64,000 bases of DNA, taken from NCBI RefSeq assembly GCF_001417775.1, contig NZ_BBZJ01000025.1:186001-250000 (forward strand). Direction: 5' to 3'. The DNA is from Streptomyces sp. TP-A0356 (GTDB lineage Bacteria > Actinomycetota > Actinomycetes > Streptomycetales > Streptomycetaceae). This document shows positions 34,090 to 41,882 of this stretch, in pieces. Position 1 is the first letter of the stretch. Each line of letters begins with the position of its first letter. Under the pieces are notes generated by a model. It was not told where the DNA came from. It searched no databases and was given only the letters and a program-made list of their open reading frames with translations. Both the position numbers and the translations under genes were made by a program.

Positions 34090-35832
34090 ATGAGACTTCA
34101 CAGGCTCCGACAACCCGGCTCCGTGCGCCGGGCGTTACTCGCCCTGCTGGCGCTCACCATGACCGCGGGGCTGCTGGCGGGAGGCAGCAGCGCCGCGGCC
34201 GACGCACCCCGTCAGTGGACATCCGCCTTCCACGGCACCGACGGCGTCGAATACACCGCGACCAACCATCTGACCAAGGCGGCGGACGGCCCCGGCCGGA
34301 AGTGGCTCCTCGTCTGGGCCGGACCGGCCAAGCAGCCGGCGCCGGACTTCCTCGCCGTCATCGACGCCACACCCGGGTCACCCACCTACGGCAAGATCGC
34401 CAACACCGTGACGATGGGCCCGGGCACCGGGAACGAACCGCACCACCTGCAGTACGTGTGGCACAAGGGCGACCGCATCTACGCCGGAGGGATCCTCTCC
34501 GACACCACGTTCGTCTTCGACTCCCGTGCCCTGCCCGCCCTTCGCCTGGTCGGAGTGAACACACCCACGCAGACGCCGTGCGGCACCCTGCCCGACGCCT
34601 ACCAGGTACTCGGCGACGGCACGGCGTACGGGACGTACATGGGCGGACCGAACGTGTCCGGACCCTGCACCTACACCAACGGCCAGGTACGTGTCGGCAA
34701 CGGCGCGGCGGGCTCCCCCGGTGAGATCGTGCACATCGGCAAGGACGGCCGGACCCTGGCGGAGATCCCGGCGGCCACCGAGAACTCGGAGGACGCCCGG
34801 CAGTGCGGCGACGTGCCCGCGCTGCCGGCGGCGAGCTGCGCCAATCCGCACGGCATCGCGGTGCGCGAGGACCTCGACATCATGGTCTCCAGCGACTTCG
34901 CCGAGGCGCGCAACTTCATGACTCCCAACTCGCCGCTGAAGGAGAACCTGGCCCGGCAGACGGTGCGCGTCTTCGACATCAAGGACCGCAACAACCCGAA
35001 GCTGATCTCCGTCTCCAAGGTCCACGACGGGCCGCGCGGTGCGCTGGAGAAGCGCGCGTTCTTCCGTGAGTCCCGGGTCGTCATGGAGGTCGCCACCACC
35101 AATCGGCGCGGACACCGGGGTGCCTTCGTCTCCTCGATGGCGGGCGGCGCGGTCTTCTACACGCCGGACATCACCGCCAAGAAGCCCACGTGGCGCGAGG
35201 TCTTCGACGACAGCACCGCCTACCGCACCTTCCATCCGGGCGGATCCGTCAACGGGGGCGGTGACAACTCCAGCTGGCTGGCCGTCAGCCCGGACGACCG
35301 CTATCTGTTCCACACCGTCATGGGCCAGTCCGTGCCGTACGGCAAGCCCCTCGACGTCACCACCGGCATGCTGTACGTCCTCGACATCCACAAGCTGCTC
35401 GCCAGGGGCAAGTCGAGCCGGTGCTCCATCGACCAGCTCAACGAGGCCTATGCCGGCGGAACCGAGCGGGACTGCCCCGAACTGGCCGGTGTGGTGCCGA
35501 TCCGGGACGTCACCTCGGGCGGTCCGCACTGGGGCAGCATGGACATCTTCCGGCGCGGGCGTGGCGGGGTGTACCACGAGACGGACCGCATCAGCCGGAT
35601 CGCCGTCGCCAACTACTTCGTCGCCGGTTCCTTCGGCGGTGACGGCGACCACCGGGTGTGCATGTTCAACCTGGACGGCCGGGGGCGCCCGACGCTGGAC
35701 CGCCGGTTCCGCGACGAGAACACGGGCGAACCCTGCGTCGCCTTCAATCGCGCGTCCTGGCCGCACGGCGACTACGGGAACGCGCAGCCCCACGGCGTCC
35801 TGTTCGCGGTGAGCGACCGCGCCCTGCGATGA
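34090..35832 (+). CDS. Secreted selenium-binding/methanethiol-oxidase-type protein (SBP56 family)
   Basis: A 580-residue protein with an N-terminal signal peptide (about residues 1-38, ending SSAAA-DA). The body matches the SBP56/SELENBP1 beta-propeller family: EPHHLQYVWHKGDRIYAGGI, DAYQVLGDGTAYGTYMGG, SPGEIVHI, ANPHGIAVREDLDIMVSSDF and PHGDYGNAQPHGVLF. Characterised relatives oxidise methanethiol to H2S, formaldehyde and H2O2, with copper bound by conserved His residues; several such His are visible. The released sulfide would feed the sulfur pathway around it. Its stop overlaps the next gene (ATGA). The SARP-type box upstream suggests induction with antibiotic production. The reaction here is inferred from family only. 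Confidence 0.75.
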   Translation: MRLHRLRQPGSVRRALLALLALTMTAGLLAGGSSAAADAPRQWTSAFHGTDGVEYTATNHLTKAADGPGRKWLLVWAGPAKQPAPDFLAVIDATPGSPTYGKIANTVTMGPGTGNEPHHLQYVWHKGDRIYAGGILSDTTFVFDSRALPALRLVGVNTPTQTPCGTLPDAYQVLGDGTAYGTYMGGPNVSGPCTYTNGQVRVGNGAAGSPGEIVHIGKDGRTLAEIPAATENSEDARQCGDVPALPAASCANPHGIAVREDLDIMVSSDFAEARNFMTPNSPLKENLARQTVRVFDIKDRNNPKLISVSKVHDGPRGALEKRAFFRESRVVMEVATTNRRGHRGAFVSSMAGGAVFYTPDITAKKPTWREVFDDSTAYRTFHPGGSVNGGGDNSSWLAVSPDDRYLFHTVMGQSVPYGKPLDVTTGMLYVLDIHKLLARGKSSRCSIDQLNEAYAGGTERDCPELAGVVPIRDVTSGGPHWGSMDIFRRGRGGVYHETDRISRIAVANYFVAGSFGGDGDHRVCMFNLDGRGRPTLDRRFRDENTGEPCVAFNRASWPHGDYGNAQPHGVLFAVSDRALR

Positions 35833-37076
35833 GGACGACCACCTCGCTCCAGGTGCCCGTGGCCGAGGGTTTCGCCGGCCCCGGGCACCTGGTTCCATCC
35901 GTGTACGGAGCCCTCGTCCTGGGCGCACTGGTGCTGAGTGTCGCCACCGCGCTCGGTGTCGTCCTGCTCCGCAGGGGAGCGCTGCGCCGCAGGGCCACCG
36001 CCTCCGGCTACTTCGCGGGCGCTGTCGTCTGCGCCGTACTGGCCGCCGCCTCGGTCGTCGCATGGCGGACCGGACAGGCAACCGCCACCGAGGTGCGCGG
36101 CACCCCTGTCGTGAGCCAGGTGCGGCTGGGCGGCACCAGCGTGCCCGTGACGGTGGTCCCGAACAGGCCAGGACTCAATCTGGTCGGCATCGGCGCGGCG
36201 GACGCCACGGCCGGTCGGGAGCGCGGCCGGCTCACGGCGGGGCGTGCGTATCCCGGCAGCGACCGGACATGGGTCACCGTGGAACTGCCGCCCGGACAGA
36301 GCCAGGTATGGGTGTCGGCGTACGGAGCGACCGCCTCCCTGGCGGTCGACACCGGCGACCGGCGCGTGCGGACGCCGACGGCGCTGGGAGGCGCCGACGG
36401 TCCGGAGTGTTCCGGCGCCGCGGTCGGCGCCGCGCTCGCCGGGAGCCGCACGCCGTTCGACAGCTGTCCCGCCGACCGGCTCGACCCCGTGGACGCGGCC
36501 GCGCTGCGGTCCGTCGTCGGCTTCCTCGCACACCGCGGCGAGCGGGGCGTCGCCCTCGCCGATGACGGCTCACCGAGGGCGGTGGCCGCCGCGGAAGTGG
36601 TGCGTGCCGCGGCTCGCCGGACCGGCCTCGACGTGGCACGGCCGGGAACGGCCCGGCGCCCGCTGATCGTGGTCGCGGGGTGGGCCGGTGCCGACACGGC
36701 GGTGAGGGACGTGGCCGCCGGGCGGATCACGGCGCAGGGCACCTACCTCGCGCCCTGGCTGCTGACCCCCACGTTGCTGCAGCCCAGCGCGGGCCAGGTC
36801 ATCCCGCTGCGGTACGCGCCCCGTGGCAACGACGCGATGCGCTATCTCGCCGCCCTGGGCGAGCGGCTTCCCGGCGAACTGCCGGCCGCCGCCGGCTACG
36901 ACGCCTGGCGGCGGGCGCACGGCACGACGGTACGGTCCCCGGCCAGGCTCTACGCCGTCGCGGTGCCGTACGTGCCGGGCAGCGGCGGCGCCGGCCACCA
37001 TCACGCGGACGGGACGGACTGGCTGCCGGGCGGCATGATCGTTCCCGTGACGGGCCCGCTCAAGGAGCCCGCCTGA
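35829..37076 (+). CDS. Two-helix membrane protein with large external domain, unknown function
   Basis: A 415-residue protein with two membrane helices near residues 25-45 and 58-78, then about 330 residues predicted outside the membrane. The external part begins with a beta-rich stretch (VRLGGTSVPVTVVPNRPGLN) and ends with a His-rich GAGHHHADGTDWLPGG segment, a possible metal site. It contains QVIPLRYAPRGNDAMRYLAA, which resembles part of a periplasmic binding fold. I do not recognise the family. It is translationally coupled to the SBP56-like gene, so it may deliver copper, or accept electrons or product, for that enzyme. Confidence 0.6.
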   Translation: MRTTTSLQVPVAEGFAGPGHLVPSVYGALVLGALVLSVATALGVVLLRRGALRRRATASGYFAGAVVCAVLAAASVVAWRTGQATATEVRGTPVVSQVRLGGTSVPVTVVPNRPGLNLVGIGAADATAGRERGRLTAGRAYPGSDRTWVTVELPPGQSQVWVSAYGATASLAVDTGDRRVRTPTALGGADGPECSGAAVGAALAGSRTPFDSCPADRLDPVDAAALRSVVGFLAHRGERGVALADDGSPRAVAAAEVVRAAARRTGLDVARPGTARRPLIVVAGWAGADTAVRDVAAGRITAQGTYLAPWLLTPTLLQPSAGQVIPLRYAPRGNDAMRYLAALGERLPGELPAAAGYDAWRRAHGTTVRSPARLYAVAVPYVPGSGGAGHHHADGTDWLPGGMIVPVTGPLKEPA

Positions 37077-37164
37077 CTGTCGGACCGCCCCGTCGACCGG
37101 GAGCGTCGGCAGTGTCCGCTCCCCGCCGCCGGGGCGACCGGCTCGGCTACGGAAGGAGCACCGG

Positions 37165-38856
37165 ATGACGGAGACCGCGGCGACCCGCGCGTCGAAGGCC
37201 GCGCGTTCGCCCGGCCCGCGCAGCGAGGGCCAGTGGGCCCTGGGCGAGCGCGCGCCGCTCAACGCCAACGAGGAGTTCAAACAGCACGAGGACCCTCTGA
37301 AGGTCCGCGACAGGATCGAACGGGTCTACTCCCGCACGGGTTTCGCCGGCATCGACCCGGACGACCTGCGCGGGCGCTTCCGCTGGTGGGGGCTGTACAC
37401 CCAGCGCAAGCCGGGCATCGACGGCGGCCGCACCGCCGTCCTGCCGCCCGAGGAGCTGGAGGACGAGCACTTCATGCTGCGGGTGCGGGTCGACGGCGGT
37501 CGCCTCGACGCCGCGCAGCTCCGGGCCGTCGCGGACGTCTCGATGCGCTTCGCGCGCAACACGGCCGACATCACCGACCGGCAGAACATCCAGCTGCACT
37601 GGGTGCGGATCCAGGACGTGCCTGCCATCTGGCGCCGCCTGGAGGCCGTCGGTCTGTCCACCACCGAGGCCTGCGGCGACTGCCCGCGGGTGATCGTGGG
37701 CAGTCCGGTCGCGGGGGTGGCAGCCGCCGAACTGCTGGACGCCACCCCGGCCATCGAGGAGATCGTCGCCCGTCATGTGGGCGACCCGACGCTGTCGAAC
37801 CTCCCACGCAAGTTCAAGTCCGCGGTCTCCTGGCTGCCGGACGTCCCCTACGAGGTGAACGACGTGGCCTTCCTCGGGGCCGTGCACCCCGAGCACGGCC
37901 CCGGGTTCGGCCTGTGGGTGGGCGGCGGGCTGTCCACCCAGCCGATGCTCGCGCAGCCGGTCGGGGTGTGGGTGCCGCTCGCGGAGGTCGCGGAGGTCTG
38001 GCTGGGCGTCGCCGGGCTCTTCCGGGACTACGGCTACCGGCGGCTGCGGAACCGGGCGCGGCTGAAGTTCCTGGTCGCCGACTGGGGCGTGGACCGGTTC
38101 CGCAAGGTGCTGGAGGAGGAGTACCTGCACCGGTGCCTCCTCGACGGCCCGCCGCCGGTGCTGCCGGCCCGCCCTTTCGACCACATCGGCGTCCACCCGC
38201 AGCGGGACGGGCGGTGGTACGTGGGTGCCGCCCCGGTGGTGGGACGCCTCTCCGGTACGCGGCTGGCCGCCCTCGCCGACGCCGTCGAGGCGCACGGGTC
38301 GGGGCGGGTCCGGCTGACGCCGTATCAGAAGCTGCTGGTGCTCGACGTCGCCGAGCCCGAGCCGCTGGTCGCCGACCTGCGCAGGCTCGGGCTGGAGCCG
38401 GAGCCCTCGTCCTGGCGGCGCGAGACCATGGCGTGCACCGGGATCGAGTACTGCAAGCTCGCCATCGTCGAGACGAAGGAGCGGGCCGCCGTCCTGGTGG
38501 CCGAACTGGAACAGCGGCTTGCCGGGCGGCCGGCCCGGCTCAGTGTGAACATCAACGGATGTCCCAACTCCTGCGCGCGGACGCAGGTCGCCGACATCGG
38601 CCTAAAGGGCCAGCTCCTGAACGGCCCGGACGGCCGTCAGGTGGAGGGCTTCCAGGTGCATCTCGGTGGCGGCCTGGCCCTCGCGGAGGACCAGCAGGGA
38701 GCGTTCGGCAGGAAGTTGCGCGGCCTGAGGACCACCGCCGCCGAACTCCCCGACTACGTGGAGCGGATCACCCTCCGGTACCTGGCGGGCCGCCGGGACG
38801 AGGAGGAGACCTTCGCCCGGTGGGTCGAGCGGGCGGACGAGGAAGAACTGAGGTGA
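37165..38856 (+). CDS. Ferredoxin-dependent sulfite (nitrite/sulfite) reductase
   Basis: A 563-residue siroheme and 4Fe-4S enzyme. The cluster cysteines are Cys424, Cys430, Cys466 and Cys470 in ACTGIEYCKLAIVETK and INGCPNSCARTQ. Paired ferredoxin-like domains occupy residues 60-350. It reduces sulfite to sulfide in assimilation, completing the CysH step. GGAAGGAG lies just before the ATG. In other Streptomyces this gene usually heads the cysH operon; here it is on the opposite strand and separated by the SBP56-like gene and its partner, and it may be driven by their SARP-type promoter. Confidence 0.9.
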   Translation: MTETAATRASKAARSPGPRSEGQWALGERAPLNANEEFKQHEDPLKVRDRIERVYSRTGFAGIDPDDLRGRFRWWGLYTQRKPGIDGGRTAVLPPEELEDEHFMLRVRVDGGRLDAAQLRAVADVSMRFARNTADITDRQNIQLHWVRIQDVPAIWRRLEAVGLSTTEACGDCPRVIVGSPVAGVAAAELLDATPAIEEIVARHVGDPTLSNLPRKFKSAVSWLPDVPYEVNDVAFLGAVHPEHGPGFGLWVGGGLSTQPMLAQPVGVWVPLAEVAEVWLGVAGLFRDYGYRRLRNRARLKFLVADWGVDRFRKVLEEEYLHRCLLDGPPPVLPARPFDHIGVHPQRDGRWYVGAAPVVGRLSGTRLAALADAVEAHGSGRVRLTPYQKLLVLDVAEPEPLVADLRRLGLEPEPSSWRRETMACTGIEYCKLAIVETKERAAVLVAELEQRLAGRPARLSVNINGCPNSCARTQVADIGLKGQLLNGPDGRQVEGFQVHLGGGLALAEDQQGAFGRKLRGLRTTAAELPDYVERITLRYLAGRRDEEETFARWVERADEEELR

Positions 38857-38862
38857 GACGGG

Positions 38863-38900
38863 TCCGGCCCGGCGCGGGGGACACCCCGCGCCGGGCCGGA
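38863..38900. terminator. Strong terminator between nirA-type gene and PLP decarboxylase
   Basis: A perfect 17-bp stem (38863-38879 with 38884-38900) and a 4-nt loop, between convergent genes. Confidence 0.85.
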
Positions 38901-38923
38901 TGCGTGCCGGTCCAGGAGTACCG

Positions 38924-40324
38924 TCATCCCGCCGGAAGAACGGCCAGCACGGCATTCCGGATGACGTCGACGCTACGGTCCACGTCCTCCTCGGTGGTCC
39001 GCCAGTTGACCACCGACACGCGCATTGCGGCCCTGCCCTGCCAGACCGTGCCGCCGAACCAGCAGACCCCGCTCTCCTGGACACGGGCCACGACCTCGCG
39101 GGTCGCCGTGTCGTCGTCCCCGAAGCGCACCATCACCTGGTTGAGCACCACCTCGTTGAGCAGCTCCACACCGGGCACCCCGGCGAGCCGCTCGGCGAAG
39201 CGAGCCGTGAGATCGCAGCACCGCTCGACCAGTTCGGCGACACCGGCGCGGCCCAGCGTGCGCAACGCGGCCCACACCGGCAGGCTGCGGGCCCGCCGGG
39301 AGAAGTCCGGCACCCACTCGATGGCGTCCCGTTCGCCGGGCGTGCCCGCCGGCAGGTAGCCGGCCCGCTCGTTGAGCATCGCGGCTCGGTGCGCCTCGGG
39401 ATGGGCCACCACGACGATGCCGCAGTCGTAGGGGACGTTGAGCCACTTGTGCGCGTCCAGCGCCCATGAATCGGCCTTCTCGATCCCGGTCACCAGCGGC
39501 CGCAGCCGGGGGCTGGCCGCTGCCCACAGTCCGAAGGCCCCGTCGACGTGGACCCAGGCGTCGTGCCGACGGGCGATGTCACAGATCTCGCCGACGGGGT
39601 CCACGGCCCCCGAGTTGACGTCTCCGACCTGGGCGCAGACGATGACCGGCCCGTCGAGAGTCGCCAGCGTCCCGGCCAGGGCGTCCGGCCGCATCCGGCC
39701 CCGTCCGTCCACCGGCACGTTGTGGATGCCACCGCTGCCGAATCCGAGGTAGCGGGCGGCGAGGTCGATGGTCATGTGGTGCTGGGCGCCCGCCACGATG
39801 TGGACCCGCGGCGCCCCCGGCAGGCCGTCGCGCTCCACGTCCCATCCCGCCCTGGCGAGCAACTGGTGGCGCGCTGCGGCGAGCGAGGTCAGATGGGCCA
39901 TGGTGCAGCCGGTCGGAAAGCCCACCGAGGCGCCTTCCGGCAGACCGAGCAGTTCCAGCACCCACTGGCCGGCGACGTGCTCCGCGACGGCGATGGCCGG
40001 CGAGAGGTTGTACAGACTGGCCGTCTGGTCCCACGCGGCGACGAGCCAGTCCGCGGCGATCGCCACGGGCAGGGTGCCGCCCGTGACATAGCCGAAGTAG
40101 CGCGGTCCGGAAGCGGCCGGAATGCCGCCCTCCGCGACGGCACGGCCCAGCAGGCCGATGGTCTCCGTAGCGGGCTGCGGTCCGGAGGGCAGCGGCCCAC
40201 CGAACATTTTCAGCAATTGTTCGGCATTTGCGGTGGCGCCCACCGGGCGTCGGGCGAGACCTGCCAGGTATTCGGTTGCCTGGTGATATGCCAAGTCGAG
40301 TGGTGCCATGTCCGCATCGGTCAT
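38924..40324 (-). CDS. PLP-dependent group II amino-acid decarboxylase
   Basis: A 466-residue fold-type I PLP enzyme of the aromatic/diaminobutyrate decarboxylase type. The PLP lysine is in WALDAHKWLNVPYD, the Asp that binds the pyridine nitrogen in WVHVDGAFGLWA, the ring-stacking His in GAQHHMTIDLAARYLG, and GFPTGCTMAHLTSL is present. It should turn an amino acid into the amine that the downstream N-hydroxylase uses, by analogy with valine decarboxylase in valanimycin synthesis. Which amino acid cannot be told. The promoter box places the transcript start at or next to the ATG at 40324, so the mRNA may be leaderless. ATG 40309 is an alternative start. Confidence 0.84.
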   Translation of the reverse strand: MTDADMAPLDLAYHQATEYLAGLARRPVGATANAEQLLKMFGGPLPSGPQPATETIGLLGRAVAEGGIPAASGPRYFGYVTGGTLPVAIAADWLVAAWDQTASLYNLSPAIAVAEHVAGQWVLELLGLPEGASVGFPTGCTMAHLTSLAAARHQLLARAGWDVERDGLPGAPRVHIVAGAQHHMTIDLAARYLGFGSGGIHNVPVDGRGRMRPDALAGTLATLDGPVIVCAQVGDVNSGAVDPVGEICDIARRHDAWVHVDGAFGLWAAASPRLRPLVTGIEKADSWALDAHKWLNVPYDCGIVVVAHPEAHRAAMLNERAGYLPAGTPGERDAIEWVPDFSRRARSLPVWAALRTLGRAGVAELVERCCDLTARFAERLAGVPGVELLNEVVLNQVMVRFGDDDTATREVVARVQESGVCWFGGTVWQGRAAMRVSVVNWRTTEEDVDRSVDVIRNAVLAVLPAG

Positions 40325-40330
40325 GTCCTC

Positions 40331-40363
40331 ACGGTATGGCGCATCCGCTGACAACCTGCTGAC
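40331..40363 (-). promoter_or_regulatory. SARP-type box and -10 for the PLP decarboxylase
   Basis: On the minus strand GTCAG occurs at 40363-40359 and 40352-40348 (11-bp period). Nine bases after the second heptamer comes TACCGT (40336-40331). The start of transcription would fall about 40324-40325, at the start codon. Confidence 0.6.
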
Positions 40364-40533
40364 CTCGGCGCTCCAGGGCTTGGAGGCACCGCACTCGGCG
40401 CGGTATGACTTCTCCGGCGGCCCTGACGGCGGAACGTGTGCTCCGTCGCGTCCGGTGGTCGCCGTTGTGCTGCCGTAACGGGTGTTCGGATTCCCGTCGC
40501 CGTACGGCCCGACAGGAAGGCATGAGGAAGGCA

Positions 40534-40890
40534 ATGTCAGATGAGCAGACTCTCAAGGTTATCGATGAGTTCAACCGCGCGTTCCGTGAGCACGACCCCA
40601 GCCTTCTGAAGGGGCTGCTCGCCGAGGACTGCGTTCTGGAGAATTCCGGTCCGGCGCCGGACGGTTCACGGCACGAGGGCTATGCCGAGTGTCTGGAATT
40701 CTGGTCCGGGATCGCCGCCAACGAGGCCGTGGACTTCCAGCCCGAGGAGGTCTGGGCGGCCGGTGACCGGGCCGTGTGCCGCTGGACGATGCGCTGGGGG
40801 TCGGGGTCGAAGGACTTCGTACGGGGAGTCAATGTGACCAGGTTGCGGGACGGCCTGATCGTGGAGAGCTTCGGTTACGTCAAGGGCTGA
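40534..40890 (+). CDS. NTF2-like (SnoaL-type) protein
   Basis: A 118-residue single-domain protein of the NTF2-like fold: VIDEFNRAFREHDPSLLKGL, LAEDCVLENSGPAPDG and VNVTRLRDGLIVESFGYVKG. This class includes small isomerases, cyclases and ligand binders. GAGG lies five bases before the ATG at 40534; ATG 40522 is in frame. It is divergent from the decarboxylase, and no SARP-type box points at it. Confidence 0.72.
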   Translation: MSDEQTLKVIDEFNRAFREHDPSLLKGLLAEDCVLENSGPAPDGSRHEGYAECLEFWSGIAANEAVDFQPEEVWAAGDRAVCRWTMRWGSGSKDFVRGVNVTRLRDGLIVESFGYVKG

Positions 40891-40909
40891 ACGGCCGGAC
40901 GGACATGCC

Positions 40910-40949
40910 GACCGGGCGGGTGCCGTGTCGATGCGGCACCCGCCCGGTC
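40910..40949. terminator. Terminator between the NTF2-like gene and the cupin gene
   Basis: A perfect 16-bp stem (40910-40925 with 40934-40949) with an 8-nt loop. Partial outer pairing (GGACA with TGTCC) extends it. Confidence 0.85.
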
Positions 40950-41008
40950 GTGTCCGTCGGCCGGTTTGACGCGGGCGGTCAGGGACCGGCCGGCCCCAGC
41001 CGGCCCCT

Positions 41009-41389
41009 CTAGTCCAGCTGGGACACCACCATGACGCAGTCCTCAAGGGCCTTGGTGGCGTGGCCCTTGCCCTCGGTGTCCTCCACCAGCTGGGTGTTGC
41101 CCGGGGTGAAGCGGCGCGTCTCGCCGTCGCTGACGATGCACTCCAGCGAGCCGCTGATGAGCGTCATGATCTGGCGGCGGGGCGCGGGGTGGAAGTCGCC
41201 CTCGTACCCGGCCGGCAGGAACAGGTAGACGACCTGCTTGGCCGGCACTCCCTCGGAGACATAGATCGGCGGGGCGGGCGGGGCGAAATTGGCCGCGGTC
41301 ACCTCCAGGGTCTCCTCGATGAAGTGCGATTCCCCTTTCTCGTCGTTGTAGAGCCGCGACACGGGTATTTTGCGGGACTCAGCGCTCAC
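41009..41389 (-). CDS. Cupin-domain protein
   Basis: A 126-residue single cupin. Motif 1 is degenerate (GDFHPAPRRQIMTLISGSLE) and motif 2 lies near PGNTQLVEDTEGKGHATKA. It keeps His residues at both motifs. Such proteins bind metals or act as small isomerases or regulators. The start is a GTG at 41389 with GAGGAG upstream. A SARP-type box on the minus strand (41466-41497) ties it to the azoxy genes. Confidence 0.72.
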   Translation of the reverse strand: MSAESRKIPVSRLYNDEKGESHFIEETLEVTAANFAPPAPPIYVSEGVPAKQVVYLFLPAGYEGDFHPAPRRQIMTLISGSLECIVSDGETRRFTPGNTQLVEDTEGKGHATKALEDCVMVVSQLD

Positions 41390-41465
41390 CGGAAATCTCC
41401 TCGCTGGTGAAACCTGGGGGCATGCGCGCCGTATGCGCAACGGGCGTGCGCCCGGCCTTGCCGCC

Positions 41466-41497
41466 ACTATCCCAGCAGCCGCTGATGGCTTCCTGAT
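41466..41497 (-). promoter_or_regulatory. SARP-type box and -10 for the cupin gene
   Basis: On the minus strand ATCAG occurs at 41497-41493 and 41486-41482 (11-bp period). Eight bases after the second heptamer comes GATAGT (41471-41466), the same hexamer as at 33877. Confidence 0.55.
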
Positions 41498-41524
41498 ATC
41501 GCGGGTGCACCGTTCGACCGCCTC

Positions 41525-41567
41525 TCAGATTTCTATCAGGCCCGTGTCAGGGCGGGTGTGCGAAGCT
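41525..41567 (+). promoter_or_regulatory. SARP-type box and -10 for the tRNA-like gene
   Basis: TCAG at 41525, 41536 and 41547 forms three copies in exact 11-bp register; the last is GTCAGGG. Nine bases on is GAAGCT (41562-41567). Transcription would begin near 41574, about 14 nt before the tRNA-like 5' end. With the cupin box it forms a divergent regulatory region. Confidence 0.62.
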
Positions 41568-41587
41568 ATGAGCACCGAAAGGCGGTT

Positions 41588-41676
41588 GGAGAGGTACCCA
41601 AAGCGGCCGAATGGGGTCCGGTGGGGTACTCGCCGGTCGGGCTCTGCCCGCGCAGGTTCGAATCCTGCCCTCTCCG
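41588..41676 (+). tRNA. Class II tRNA-Ser-like gene with a non-canonical anticodon loop
   Basis: All four arms and the variable arm fold. The acceptor GGAGAGG pairs with CCTCTCC (7 bp). The D stem is CCC/GGG with GG in the loop. The long variable arm is CGGGC-TCT-GCCCG (5 bp). The T stem is GCAGG/CCTGC with a perfect TTCGAAT loop. The discriminator is G and the first pair G-C, both serine features. The anticodon stem (41618-41623 with 41631-41636, one G-T pair) closes the loop GGGTACT, which lacks U33 and a purine at 37; the formal anticodon would be GTA. CCA is not encoded. Seryl-tRNA synthetase does not read the anticodon, so it could still be charged. It has its own promoter box and terminator. 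Confidence 0.65.
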
Positions 41677-41692
41677 CTGGTAATCACCCAGG

Positions 41693-41725
41693 CACGCGCA
41701 TCCCGAATTCTTCAGGATGCGCGTG
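41693..41725 (+). terminator. Terminator directly after the tRNA-like gene
   Basis: A perfect 11-bp stem, CACGCGCATCC with GGATGCGCGTG, and an 11-nt loop, followed by TCTTT. It begins 17 nt after the tRNA-like 3' end and makes that gene a self-contained transcription unit. Confidence 0.78.
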
Positions 41726-41882
41726 TCTTTGGCGTGACGGCCACATGGGAACGGGCCTGCAGACCGCCCGTCCGCGCACCGCCCCTATCCAGGTGCCCAT
41801 GGATTCTCGTCGACGGTGCCGCATTCACCCACATCCCGGCGCGATGCGAACGAGCGTCGAATCCCAAGAGATTGGAGAAGGC

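Noticed and set aside
41370..41882. Plus-strand frame upstream of the diiron protein as an N-terminal extension
   Set aside because: It would translate through the tRNA-like gene and its terminator; GTG 41883 has a proper ribosome-binding site.
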